60,270 nucleotides of DNA from Pseudoglutamicibacter albus (GTDB lineage: Bacteria; Actinomycetota; Actinomycetes; Actinomycetales; Micrococcaceae), in contig NZ_JAKRCW010000015.1 of NCBI RefSeq assembly GCF_022346425.1, positions 1 through 60,270 on the forward strand, read 5' to 3'. Positions 51,449-60,219 of the stretch are shown piece by piece. Below the pieces are notes generated by a model. The model was not told the origin of the DNA. It worked only from the letters and a program-made list of their open reading frames with translations, and ran no database searches. Position 1 is the first letter of the stretch. Each line of letters begins with the position of its first letter. The position numbers and the translations under genes are program-made.

Positions 51449-52141
51449 GTGACGAGCGAATCTAGCCACGAAGCCGCCTTCAACGCCACTTCCCGCGATG
51501 CGCAGGCGGGAACGGTAAGGGGATATTCGTCGGCTAGGCGTTGGGTTCCGCTCATGGGGGCGCTTGTAACGTTCTCTCTGTTGCTGGGAATGTTGGTTGC
51601 GGCATGGGCTGCTGGGGGAGTCCGGGAACCGCAACCGGTGACGTCGTCAGCGGCGCATTTCACGTCGCGTGGCGAGGCTCTAGGCGCCGAGCAGGTGACG
51701 AACTTACGTCACGCCGGCTGGCTGTGCACCGACTTACGCACTATCGGTTTCACGTGGGAGAGCGCATCGGGCCGCCACATCGGCAACACATACGAGTTGC
51801 AACAGACCTACTCCTCACCCGCGGGTACTGTGGTGATCGTTGAATCCCGCGACGCCCACGGCTCGGCAGTTCAAAGCCGTACACAATCGGAAGACGCAGA
51901 CGCAAGCAACCAAGCGATCCACAGGTTGCGTGATGGACGAGGGCCGCTGTGGCAAGCCGAACTGAGCACCGACAGTGCCCGTTTCGTCATCGCGGCTGAC
52001 CTGCCTTCGATCCACGAGAAGATCCTCGTGCACCAAGTCCGCACGCAAGCCACGGACAAGATCCGAGACCTCGAAGCCTCCAGAGCTGGCGGGCTGGAGC
52101 GGCTCACCCGTGGATTCGCTCGGCTCATGGAGCCGCGGTAA
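51449..52141 (+). CDS. Membrane-anchored hypothetical protein upstream of tatB
   Basis: The 230-aa protein has a cytoplasmic N-terminus of about 30 residues, one membrane helix (WVPLMGALVTFSLLLGMLVA) and an extracytoplasmic domain with two Cys-free halves (LRHAGWLCTDLRTIGFTWES, NTYELQQTYSSPAGTVVIVE). GTG 51449 follows GGAGG about 13 bases upstream. Where relatives often carry sigE and an anti-sigma factor before tatB, this gene is the only one present. The topology fits an anti-sigma or sensor protein, but no zinc-finger motif is seen. Confidence 0.75.
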   Translation: MTSESSHEAAFNATSRDAQAGTVRGYSSARRWVPLMGALVTFSLLLGMLVAAWAAGGVREPQPVTSSAAHFTSRGEALGAEQVTNLRHAGWLCTDLRTIGFTWESASGRHIGNTYELQQTYSSPAGTVVIVESRDAHGSAVQSRTQSEDADASNQAIHRLRDGRGPLWQAELSTDSARFVIAADLPSIHEKILVHQVRTQATDKIRDLEASRAGGLERLTRGFARLMEPR

Positions 52142-52200
52142 GGCTCGCTTAGAATACGTGTCAGATTCGTAAGCATCGCGTGAACAGGTAAGCTTCGGGC

Positions 52201-52599
52201 GTGGAGTTTTTTGGAATTAATGGTGCAGAGTTCCTGGTTCTGGGGATTCTTGCCGTTGTGATCCTCGGGCCAGACAAGCTGCCCGAGTACACCCGAAAAC
52301 TCGCCGAATTCATCAAAGGGATCCGCAACTACGCGAGCACCGCTAAAGAACGCTTCCGCGAGGAAATGGGCGATGAAGTCAAGGACGTTGACTGGCGCAA
52401 ACTCGACCCGCGGCAATACGATCCACGCAAAATCATCCGCGACGCCCTCTTCGAAGACGACGCTCCCGCTAACGCAACGACGAGCACCAACACAGAACCA
52501 GCCTCGGCACAATGGAAACCTCAAGCCCTACCGAATGTTGCAGGCCAGGATCGGCTGCCGGCGGACCAGCCGGCACCGTTCGATGACGAAGCAACCTAG
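52201..52599 (+). CDS. tatB: Sec-independent protein translocase TatB
   Basis: The 132-aa protein (GTG start) shows the TatB layout: a short N-terminal membrane helix (GAEFLVLGILAVVILGPDKL with the conserved GPDKLP), an amphipathic helix (ARKLAEFIK-like) and a long polar tail. TatB with TatC recognises twin-arginine signal peptides. The tail after about residue 90 is Asn/Thr/Pro-rich and poorly conserved. Confidence 0.92.
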   Translation: MEFFGINGAEFLVLGILAVVILGPDKLPEYTRKLAEFIKGIRNYASTAKERFREEMGDEVKDVDWRKLDPRQYDPRKIIRDALFEDDAPANATTSTNTEPASAQWKPQALPNVAGQDRLPADQPAPFDDEAT

Positions 52600-52626
52600 G
52601 CTGTCCTGCTAGCGGTCTCACGCCGT

Positions 52627-52666
52627 GGCGTGGCTAGCGGTGCGGCGGCGTGGCTACCGCGGTGTG
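52627..52666 (+). repeat. 20-bp degenerate direct repeat between tatB and mrp
   Basis: GGCGTGGCTAGCGGTGC (52627) recurs as GGCGTGGCTACCGCGG (52647), with a further GCTAGCGGT just upstream. The end overlaps the last codons of mrp. Confidence 0.6.
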
Positions 52667-53808
52667 ACGCCGAGCGATCTACCGGCAAGCCCGCGCGGGG
52701 CCGAGGCGAGCTCCTGCGCCAGCGCCCGGAGCGCATCGGCCGCCTCAGAAGCCTCAGGGTTCAAGACCACCGGGACACCCTCATCGGACCCGATCCGCAA
52801 ACGCTCCTCGAGCGGGATCTGCGCGCGTACAGCAACCGGGTAGCCCACCTGCTCGCTCAGATGCTCAGCCACAAGCTGACCACCACCGGAACCGAAGATG
52901 TGGGACACGCTGCCGTCCGGCATCCGCATGAAAGACATGTTCTCCACCACGCCAAGCACCGTCTGGCCCACCTCATGCGCCATCGCCCCGGCACGCTCCG
53001 CGACCTCAGCGGCCGCGGCTTGAGGCGTAGTCACCACCAGAACACCGGCATGCGGCAACAACTGGCCCACAGAAATCGCGACATCGCCGGTGCCAGGAGG
53101 CAAATCCAGGAGCAAGAAATCGAGGTCACCAAAATGCACCTCGTTCACGAACTGCTCCAAAGCCCGGTGCAGCATCGGGCCACGCCACATGACAGGCCGG
53201 TTGCTGTCTAAGAACATGCCGATCGACATCACCTTCACACCGTGAGCCACCGGCGGCAAAATGAGGTCATCAACCCGGGTCGGTTTGTCCGTGACCCCCA
53301 TCAAACCGGGGACCGAGAAACCCAAAACATCCGCGTCGATCACGCCGACCTTATAGCCTTCAGCCGCCAACGCGGCAGCAAGGTTCACCGTGACCGCGGA
53401 CTTACCAACACCACCCTTACCCGAAGCCACAGCGATAATGCGGGTCAACGTATCCGGCCTCGTCAACGGTGAGCCCGTGCGTTTGAGCGAGCCCACCAAC
53501 TCGGCGCGCTCTTGAGGCGACATGACATCCAAGACCACATCAACATCGGACACCCCAGCAACACCGCGCGCAGCTGCTTCGACGTCATCGGTGATCCGCG
53601 CCTTCATAGGGCAGCCAGCAACCGTGAGCTTGACTGTAACGCTCACCCGGCCGTCATCGGTGACCGTGACGTCACGCAACATTCCTAGATCAACCAGCGG
53701 GCGGCGCAACTCGGGATCCTGCACTGACGCGAGCGCTTCCCGAACCCGGTCAGAAAGATGGCCCCGGTCAGAATGGTTGCCTCGGTCAGAAAAGTCAGCT
53801 GTTGGCAT
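52654..53808 (-). CDS. mrp: Fe-S carrier ATPase Mrp/ApbC
   Basis: The 384-aa protein has an N-terminal MIP18-like domain (VTVKLTVAGCPMKARI), P-loop VASGKGGVGKSAVTVNLAA, switch LLLDLPPGTGD and FGSGGG-type C-terminal parts. Mrp/NBP35-type ATPases load Fe-S clusters onto target proteins. The ATG at 53808 is preferred to upstream starts because homology begins there. The first residues after Met contain an added FSDRGN-HSDRGH-LSDRVR repeat. Confidence 0.94.
   Translation of the reverse strand: MPTADFSDRGNHSDRGHLSDRVREALASVQDPELRRPLVDLGMLRDVTVTDDGRVSVTVKLTVAGCPMKARITDDVEAAARGVAGVSDVDVVLDVMSPQERAELVGSLKRTGSPLTRPDTLTRIIAVASGKGGVGKSAVTVNLAAALAAEGYKVGVIDADVLGFSVPGLMGVTDKPTRVDDLILPPVAHGVKVMSIGMFLDSNRPVMWRGPMLHRALEQFVNEVHFGDLDFLLLDLPPGTGDVAISVGQLLPHAGVLVVTTPQAAAAEVAERAGAMAHEVGQTVLGVVENMSFMRMPDGSVSHIFGSGGGQLVAEHLSEQVGYPVAVRAQIPLEERLRIGSDEGVPVVLNPEASEAADALRALAQELASAPRGLAGRSLGVTPR
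53743..53796 (-). repeat. Three in-frame 18-bp repeats at the Mrp N-terminus
   Basis: On the + strand AACCCGGTCAGAAAGATG, GCCCCGGTCAGAATGGTT and GCCTCGGTCAGAAAAGTC follow one another. In the mrp reading frame they give xSDRxx hexapeptides directly after the start. Confidence 0.85.
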
Positions 53809-53853
53809 ACTTCCCAGGATAACTAAGGCCACGCACACACAAGGAGCGGTAAA

Positions 53854-54828
53854 TTGGTGATCATGACAGCTACACCGCAGAGCTTCGGCAACATGTTCAT
53901 GAGTATCCCGCGCGGGCCGGTCTTGGGACGTTTCAGCGACTACCAGGACGCCCAGAAGGTGGTTGACTTCCTCGCGGATAACGACTTCCCGGTCAACAAC
54001 GTCTCCATCATCGGTAACGACCTCAAACTTGTTGAACGGGTCTCCGGCAAGCTGACCTACCCGAAAGTCGCGTTGCAAGGCGCGATGCAGGGCGCGATGA
54101 TGGGCCTGTTCTTTGGGCTGATCATGATGCTGTTCTCGCCGCAAGGTGCCAACGTGGCGACGTTGATGTTCGCGGCCGTGCTGATCGGTGCGGTGATGTG
54201 GATGCTCTTTGGCATCATCCAGTACGCTCTACGCCGCGGCAAACGCGACTTCGCATCCACCCGGCAGGTGCTCCCGGCGAGCTGGGACGTGATCGTGAAT
54301 CCACAAGTCGCAGGGCAAGCCCAGGCACTACTGCGGAAGCTTCAAGACCGCCCGGCGTCCCTCCCGATCAACGACGGCCCGAACTACAGCCAGGGTGGCT
54401 TTGGGCGGAGTGGCTATGGTCAGGGCGGCTTTGGACAGAACGGGGCCGGGCAAGGCGGTTACGGCCCGGGAACCAATGGTCAAGGAAGCAATGGTCAGGG
54501 CGCTGCGGGAGGCTACGGAGCGGGTCAGGGTCCATCGTGGCAAGGCTCTGCGGGTCAGGGCTCTTTTGGCCAGAATACGGACGGCCAGGGTTTCGGTGCT
54601 TCAGGCCAGCAGGGGAGCTCCGCTAGCGGTGAGCAAGGCGCTGAACAGTCTGCGGCATCGACGGCTCCGAGCGATCCGTTCTACGCCGACCTCGAAGACG
54701 GGCGTCCACGGTTCGGGGTCCGCCGCGAAGACCTCGCTGCGCAGAAACCAGTCGACGCTGACTCGAATGAGCCAGCGTCGACGGATTCCGAAGCCTCAGC
54801 GAAGCCTGAGGCAGAGCAACAGAAGTAG
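53854..54828 (+). CDS. General stress protein (YflT-like) with Gly-rich tail
   Basis: The 324-aa protein has an N-terminal heat-induced stress domain (GRFSDYQDAQKVVDFLADND, NNVSIIGNDLKLVERV), two membrane helices (QGAMMGLFFGLIMMLFSP; VLIGAVMWMLFGIIQYAL) and a C-terminal region of about 130 residues rich in GQGGFGQ/NGQG repeats, then an acidic end. Start GTG 53854, or ATG 53863. The gene lies divergent from mrp with only 45 bases between them. It is probably an envelope stress protein; the function is unproven. Confidence 0.88.
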   Translation: MVIMTATPQSFGNMFMSIPRGPVLGRFSDYQDAQKVVDFLADNDFPVNNVSIIGNDLKLVERVSGKLTYPKVALQGAMQGAMMGLFFGLIMMLFSPQGANVATLMFAAVLIGAVMWMLFGIIQYALRRGKRDFASTRQVLPASWDVIVNPQVAGQAQALLRKLQDRPASLPINDGPNYSQGGFGRSGYGQGGFGQNGAGQGGYGPGTNGQGSNGQGAAGGYGAGQGPSWQGSAGQGSFGQNTDGQGFGASGQQGSSASGEQGAEQSAASTAPSDPFYADLEDGRPRFGVRREDLAAQKPVDADSNEPASTDSEASAKPEAEQQK

Positions 54829-54843
54829 CTCTGCCGCGCCATC

Positions 54844-54895
54844 TTCACAGAGCGAGTTCACGGGGCGACTTCACAGATCAACTTCACAGAGCGAC
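54844..54895 (+). repeat. Four 13-bp tandem repeats
   Basis: TTCACAGAGCGAG, TTCACGGGGCGAC, TTCACAGATCAAC and TTCACAGAGCGAC follow one another between convergent genes. A second short duplication (AGCTACGTTGGCCC, AGCTACGTCGGCCT) follows at about 54913-54940. Confidence 0.8.
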
Positions 54896-54937
54896 ATGGA
54901 CGGCGGGGCCTAGCTACGTTGGCCCAGCTACGTCGGC

Positions 54938-56521
54938 CTAGGTGCGTTTGAGCCAGGCTTCGACCTCGTCCACGGTACGTGGGATGTCTTTGGTGAGGGA
55001 TTCCGCGCCGTCGGCGGTGACGAGGATGTCGTCCTCGATGCGTACGCCGATGCCGCGGTATTCCTCAGGTACAGCGAGGTCCTCAGCCTTGAAGTAGAGG
55101 CCCGGCTCGATCGTGAGGACCATCCCTTCGGCCACGATGCCGTCCTGGTACAGCTCCTGGCGGGCCTGCGCGCAGTCGTGGACGTCGAGGCCGAGGTGGT
55201 GGCTCACACCGTGCGGCATCCAACGGCGATGCTGCTGGCCGCTCGGCTTGGTCGCTTCCTCAGCGCTCACCGGCAACAGGCCCCACGCATCGAGGTGTTC
55301 AGCCAGGACAGCGGCGGCTTTATCGTGGATCATCCGGAACGTGATGCCGGGCTTGACGATCGCGAACGCCTGATCAGCGGCATCCAGGACCGCCTCATAG
55401 ATCTTGCGTTGGACCGGGGTGAACGTGCCATCCACCGGAACAGTGCGGGTCACATCGGCGGTGTAGAGCGAATCAACCTCAACACCAGCATCGACCAGTA
55501 GAAGCTCACCAGAGTTCACCTGGCCGTCGTTGCGGATCCAGTGCAGTGTGGTCGCGTTGTTGCCTGAGGCCGCGATCGTGTCATAGCCGAGGTCATTACC
55601 TTCCTCACGAGCCCGAGCAAAGAACGAGGTCTCCACAACGCGTTCGCCACGCTTATGATCCACGGCGCGGGCAAGGTTGGCGATGATGTTTTCGAAACCG
55701 GAAGCCGTCGCGGCAACAGCCTCACGCATCTGCTCGATTTCCCACTCGTCCTTGATCAAACGCAGCTCAGAGAGCGCCTCGGTGAGCTTGGCGTCCTTCT
55801 TATCCTCAGCTTCAAGATCGGTGATGCCAGTGTTGATGCGGGAGGTGTCCACGAGCGCATCCACGGTGGGGTCCACGTCACGGACCACACGCACACTCAA
55901 ACCGCCGAAGGCTGGGTGTCCAGCGTTCTCGGTGATCGCATCCTCAAGTTTCAGGTCCATGTGCTCGGTTGGCAAACCGGTCTGGGTCGCCATCGTTTCG
56001 AGCGTGTGGCGGGCACCGATCCAAAACTCGCCGGTGCGCGCGTTGGAATAGAACTCCTTGGAATCCCGGCCAGCCATCGGGCGGAAATACAGTGTGGAAA
56101 CGTGCTGGGAGCCGTCATCGCCGGCGCCTTCTTCAACAGGCTCCATGACCAAGACAGCGTCCGGTTCTTGGTCCGTGCCCAGACCGGTCATATGAGCGAA
56201 ACCGGAATGTGGACGGAAACGGTAATCGGTGTCATTCGAACGCACCTTGAGCGGGCCGGCTGGCAAAACCAGACGCTCACCCGGGAACATCGCGGACAAA
56301 GCGGCGCGACGTTGAGCGGCGTAATCGGCTGAGGCCGCGCGGGTCACACTGTGATCCGACTCTGCCCAGCTCGATGCCATGAACTCACGGAAAGCTTCAG
56401 AATTTGGTCGCATGGAACGGTTGTTAACCCTTTCCTCAATAGGCTGCTCAGAGCCCGCACCGGCAGCAGCTGCGGCGGGTGGCTGGGCAGGGGACTGCGA
56501 TTCAGAGATCTCGTTACTCAC
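54938..56521 (-). CDS. Xaa-Pro aminopeptidase (M24B)
   Basis: This 527-aa metallopeptidase removes N-terminal residues before proline. Metal ligands are in VDAGVEVDSLYTADVTRTVP (two Asp), GVSHHLGLDVHD (His), TIEPGLYF (Glu) and GVRIEDDILVT (Glu), so all five are present. An N-terminal non-catalytic domain (GFAHMTGLGTDQEPDAVLVM) matches aminopeptidase P. The first 40 residues are an extra Ala/Ser/Pro-rich extension. Confidence 0.95.
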   Translation of the reverse strand: MSNEISESQSPAQPPAAAAAGAGSEQPIEERVNNRSMRPNSEAFREFMASSWAESDHSVTRAASADYAAQRRAALSAMFPGERLVLPAGPLKVRSNDTDYRFRPHSGFAHMTGLGTDQEPDAVLVMEPVEEGAGDDGSQHVSTLYFRPMAGRDSKEFYSNARTGEFWIGARHTLETMATQTGLPTEHMDLKLEDAITENAGHPAFGGLSVRVVRDVDPTVDALVDTSRINTGITDLEAEDKKDAKLTEALSELRLIKDEWEIEQMREAVAATASGFENIIANLARAVDHKRGERVVETSFFARAREEGNDLGYDTIAASGNNATTLHWIRNDGQVNSGELLLVDAGVEVDSLYTADVTRTVPVDGTFTPVQRKIYEAVLDAADQAFAIVKPGITFRMIHDKAAAVLAEHLDAWGLLPVSAEEATKPSGQQHRRWMPHGVSHHLGLDVHDCAQARQELYQDGIVAEGMVLTIEPGLYFKAEDLAVPEEYRGIGVRIEDDILVTADGAESLTKDIPRTVDEVEAWLKRT

Positions 56522-56592
56522 ACCTCTATCGTGTCACTCGCCTCTGACAGTTTCATCCTGAAACATGCGGGCTCTGCCGTAAGCTGAGGATC

Positions 56593-57474
56593 ATGCGCAT
56601 CGATCTACACACTCATTCGTGGGTTTCCGACGGTACCGAATCTCCGCAAGACGTCGTCAAACAGGCCTACGAGGCCGGCCTTGACGTGATCTCCCTGACT
56701 GATCACGATGCGGTTGAGGGCTGGGATGCCGCCCGCTCGGCCGCCCTTGAGGTGGGGATCGGCTGGCTCGGCGGCATCGAGGTCAGCTGCCGTGTCCCGG
56801 ATACCGGCGTCACGGTGCACATGCTCGCCTACATGCCGGACCCGGAAGACGCGGCACTGGTTGCCGCGATGGAGGAACAACGGAATTCGCGTATGGCAAG
56901 GGCGCGCATGATCGTTGAGAAGCTCGCTGAGGATTTCCCGATCACGTGGGAGGACGTGCTCGCACAAACGAGTGATGGCGCCACGATTGGCCGCCCCCAC
57001 ATCGCCGATGCGCTCGTTGCCGCCAACATCATCCCGGACCGCAGCTCAGCATTCAGTGACCTGCTCTCAAGCAAGAGCCGCTACTACGTTGCTCAACCCG
57101 CCCCGAGCCCGGTCCGCGCGGTAGAGATGATCCGCGCCGCCGGGGGAGTGCCCGTGATGGCTCATCCCGCTGCCCCTGCGCGTGGTCGGGTGATCCGTGC
57201 CTCCGACCTCGAAGAATGCGTTGACGCCGGGCTTGCTGGGGTTGAGATCCACCACCGAGACAACAACCAAGCCGGGCGGGAATGGCTCCACAAGGTAGCC
57301 CGCGAACGCAACCTCATTGTCACCGGGTCCTCCGACTATCACGGCACCGGAAAACCGAACCGGCTCGGTGAAAACCTTACCGATCCGGAACAGCTACAAA
57401 AAATCCTTAACCAGGCCGCACCCGCCAATCGGAGCGCATACACCGCGGGGCTACCTGCAGAATGGGTGCGCTGA
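56593..57474 (+). CDS. PHP-domain metal-dependent phosphoesterase
   Basis: The 293-aa PHP protein has metal-binding motifs DLHTHSWVSDG, SLTDHDAVEGW, RPHIAD and TGSSDYHG, as in RNase AM/YciV-type and histidinol-phosphatase-like phosphoesterases. It would hydrolyse phosphoester bonds, likely of nucleotides or RNA 5' ends (nucleoside 3',5'-bisphosphate or 5'-3' exonuclease activity in YciV). ATG 56593 is divergent from the aminopeptidase gene, 71 bases apart. The gene ends 22 bases before the convergent helicase gene. Confidence 0.93.
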   Translation: MRIDLHTHSWVSDGTESPQDVVKQAYEAGLDVISLTDHDAVEGWDAARSAALEVGIGWLGGIEVSCRVPDTGVTVHMLAYMPDPEDAALVAAMEEQRNSRMARARMIVEKLAEDFPITWEDVLAQTSDGATIGRPHIADALVAANIIPDRSSAFSDLLSSKSRYYVAQPAPSPVRAVEMIRAAGGVPVMAHPAAPARGRVIRASDLEECVDAGLAGVEIHHRDNNQAGREWLHKVARERNLIVTGSSDYHGTGKPNRLGENLTDPEQLQKILNQAAPANRSAYTAGLPAEWVR

Positions 57475-57496
57475 GCTCACGCCGCAGGTTCAGGCG

Positions 57497-59182
57497 CTAC
57501 TCGGCACCTTCGCCCGAACGCGTGCGGCGGCGCTGACGGCCACCGGAGCGGCGCCGCGAACGGCTCCCGCCACGCGAACGCTGCGATCCAGAATCACCCT
57601 GCGCGCCTGCGTCTGAGCGCTGTGTTGGGTTCTTAGGCTGTGCTGAGTTCTTACCTTGCGCCGAACCTTGCGTTGAGTTCTGTTGCGTTGACTCGGCGCC
57701 TTCGCCCGAACGGGTACGACGGCGCTGACGGCCACCGGAACGGCCGCTACGGCCACCCTCACCACGACCAGAACGCTCGCCTCTGCCACGATCACTACGG
57801 CCACGTTCGCCGCGGCCACGGCCGGAGCGAGCCGAGCGACGGGAACCGGAGCGCCCCGAGCCAGAACGGCCACCACGGGACTTGCGGGAATCCGGGCCAC
57901 CCAAATCCTCAACGTGCTCGGCATCCAAGCCAGCCAGAACACGCTTATCCCGAGGCAAGCGGCCCTTTGTGCCCTTCGGGATGTTCAAATCCTCAAACAG
58001 GTGCTCCGAAGAAGAATAGGTTTCGCGAGGCTCCTCAAAATCAAGGCCCAACGCCTTGTTGATCAGGCCCCAGCGGGGAACATCCTCCCAGTCCACAAAC
58101 GTGACAGCCGTACCTTTGTGGCCGGCGCGGCCCGTACGGCCCACACGGTGCAGATACGTCTTCTCATCATCCGGGCAGTACAGGTTGATCACGTGCGTGA
58201 CGTCCTCAACGTCAATACCGCGAGCGGCAACGTCCGTAGCAACCAGCACATCGACCTTATTGTTGCGGAACGCACGCAACGCCTGCTCGCGCGCGCCCTG
58301 CCCTAAATCGCCGTGCAAAGCACCCGCGGCGAACCCGCGGTCCTTGAGTTCCTCAGCCATCCGGTCAGCCTGGCGCTTGGTGCGCGTGAAAATAATCGTG
58401 CGGCCCCGGCCTTCAGCCTGTAGCACACGCGCAACAACCTCATCCTTATCCAACTGGTGCGCACGGTACACCAGCTGCCGGATGTCCTTCTTCGTGATAT
58501 TCGCAGACTCATCGGGGGCGGAGGCCCGGATATGCGTCGGCTTCGACATGTAGCGGCGCGCCATTGAAATAACAGGCCCAGGCATCGTCGCAGAGAACAA
58601 CATCGTCTGCCGTACCTCAGGCACAGCAGCAATCAGACGCTCAACATCCGGGAGGAACCCCAGATCCAGCATCTCGTCAGCCTCATCCAAAACAACAATT
58701 CGCACAGCAGACAAATTCAGGTGACGCTGCCGGTTCAAATCAATCAAACGCCCAGGCGTACCGACCACCACATCGACGCCCTTAGCCAACTGCTCAATCT
58801 GCGGCTCATACGCGCGCCCACCATAAATCGTGGCGATCCGCACCGAACGCTTCGACGCCGCCAACGTCAAATCATCTGCAACCTGAACCGCCAACTCACG
58901 GGTCGGCGCCACAATCAAAGCCTGCGGAGCCCCCGGATGCGGCAAATCCTCATAACCATCCTCACCCGGAGCAACAACATGCTGCAGAGCGGGGATACCA
59001 AAACCGAGGGTCTTACCCGTACCGGTCTGAGCCTGGCCAATGATGTCGTGGCCGCCCAAAGCAACCGGCAACGTCATCGCCTGAATGGGGAACGGATGCT
59101 CAATCCCCTTGGAAGCTAAAGCCTCAACAATGCGAGCATCCACATCAAAATCAGCGAAAGTCTGCTGAGTGGTTTCAGTCAT
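57497..59182 (-). CDS. DEAD-box RNA helicase
   Basis: The 561-aa helicase has Q motif, Walker A AQTGTGKT, Walker B VLDEADEM, SAT and HRVGRTGRAG, with a C-terminal arginine/glycine/serine-rich tail of about 130 residues that binds RNA. The tail ends in GGRQRRRTRSGEGAE, and the same 15 residues occur about 64 residues earlier, so the tail contains a duplication. It unwinds structured RNA, e.g. in ribosome assembly or mRNA decay. Confidence 0.95.
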   Translation of the reverse strand: MTETTQQTFADFDVDARIVEALASKGIEHPFPIQAMTLPVALGGHDIIGQAQTGTGKTLGFGIPALQHVVAPGEDGYEDLPHPGAPQALIVAPTRELAVQVADDLTLAASKRSVRIATIYGGRAYEPQIEQLAKGVDVVVGTPGRLIDLNRQRHLNLSAVRIVVLDEADEMLDLGFLPDVERLIAAVPEVRQTMLFSATMPGPVISMARRYMSKPTHIRASAPDESANITKKDIRQLVYRAHQLDKDEVVARVLQAEGRGRTIIFTRTKRQADRMAEELKDRGFAAGALHGDLGQGAREQALRAFRNNKVDVLVATDVAARGIDVEDVTHVINLYCPDDEKTYLHRVGRTGRAGHKGTAVTFVDWEDVPRWGLINKALGLDFEEPRETYSSSEHLFEDLNIPKGTKGRLPRDKRVLAGLDAEHVEDLGGPDSRKSRGGRSGSGRSGSRRSARSGRGRGERGRSDRGRGERSGRGEGGRSGRSGGRQRRRTRSGEGAESTQQNSTQGSAQGKNSAQPKNPTQRSDAGAQGDSGSQRSRGGSRSRRRSGGRQRRRTRSGEGAE

Positions 59183-59195
59183 TCAATACTCTCTA

Positions 59196-59423
59196 TTACG
59201 CCTGATGGGCGAAACCGACCGGGCCAGGACGGCGGCCATCGAAATCAACATAAGCGATCGAATCGCCAGGCACAGCGATCTTACGGCCCTTGACACCGCT
59301 CAACTGCAGCAGCGAACCGTTCTTGACGGCCTCTTCAATCTGAGCAACCACATCGTCATAGCTGGCATCAGTTTCAATACCAACCTCGCGGGCCACGTGT
59401 TTCACGCCGATACGAATTTCCAT
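59196..59423 (-). CDS. DUF3107 family protein
   Basis: The 75-aa protein starts at ATG 59423 (MEIRIGVKHVAREVGIETD), matching the DUF3107 start; upstream ATGs are disfavoured. Conserved ends are GRKIAVPGDSIAYVDFDG. The family is widespread in actinobacteria next to a TetR gene and a DEAD-box helicase, the same neighbours found here. No function is known. Confidence 0.92.
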   Translation of the reverse strand: MEIRIGVKHVAREVGIETDASYDDVVAQIEEAVKNGSLLQLSGVKGRKIAVPGDSIAYVDFDGRRPGPVGFAHQA

Positions 59424-59525
59424 GTGAAGAACCTTTCGCCTCTGACTCACAGCCGCGAAAGCGACCGTCATTATCATCGATGTCCACCACGCGTGTGGTA
59501 GGAGGCATCGTGCTTATTCCCTACG

Positions 59526-60143
59526 TTACGGCATCTGCGTGGTTGAGTGTTCGAGGTAGCCATCAATTCCGCGCCAAGCTAAGCGCCACACCAGCTCGCT
59601 AGCGCGCTCCCGGGTCATCTCATCCGAGGTCTGCTGCCACAAACCAGCGGCACGCTCCGCAGCCGCCGTGACAGCAAGCCCTAAATATGTGGCCTCAAAC
59701 TGATCCAAAGACGTGAATGTAGCGAGCTTCTGGCCAATCTCAAGCCCGATCGTGTCGCGGAACTGACGCAAGCGACGAGCAATTGTGGCCTCATGCGAAA
59801 GATCAGACTCAAAAACTAGCTCGTGCGCGGAACCTTCCCGCGCCACAAAATCGAAATACGCCTCCACCGTAGAACGCACCGTAGTGAACGGATCATCAGA
59901 CGCGTTCAACGCTTCACGGACAGCGAGAACCAAACTATCGAGCTCATGTTCAAGCAACGCCACATACAGGTCCAGCTTGCTGGAGAAATGCTGATACAAA
60001 ACCGGTTTAGAAACCCCAGCGTTCTCGGCGATCAGATCCATCGACGCCGCGAAGTAACCGTGCTGAGAGAAAGTTCTTTGCGCAACACTCATCAGTTGTG
60101 CGCGGCGTTCCTCACGAGGCATGCGCCTGGCTGCTTGAGTCAT
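59526..60143 (-). CDS. TetR-family transcriptional regulator
   Basis: The 205-aa repressor starts at ATG 60143 after GAAGGA. It has the helix-turn-helix ASMDLIAENAGVSKPVLYQHF and a ligand domain (residues 70-205) with no recognisable specificity. It is the regular neighbour of DUF3107 in actinobacteria. Confidence 0.92.
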   Translation of the reverse strand: MTQAARRMPREERRAQLMSVAQRTFSQHGYFAASMDLIAENAGVSKPVLYQHFSSKLDLYVALLEHELDSLVLAVREALNASDDPFTTVRSTVEAYFDFVAREGSAHELVFESDLSHEATIARRLRQFRDTIGLEIGQKLATFTSLDQFEATYLGLAVTAAAERAAGLWQQTSDEMTRERASELVWRLAWRGIDGYLEHSTTQMP

Positions 60144-60219
60144 GTCGATGTGTCCTTCCGCCTCAGACCGATGCGAACGGTTCGCAACCCAATGTACCGA
60201 ATCTACCGGAGGAACCAAT

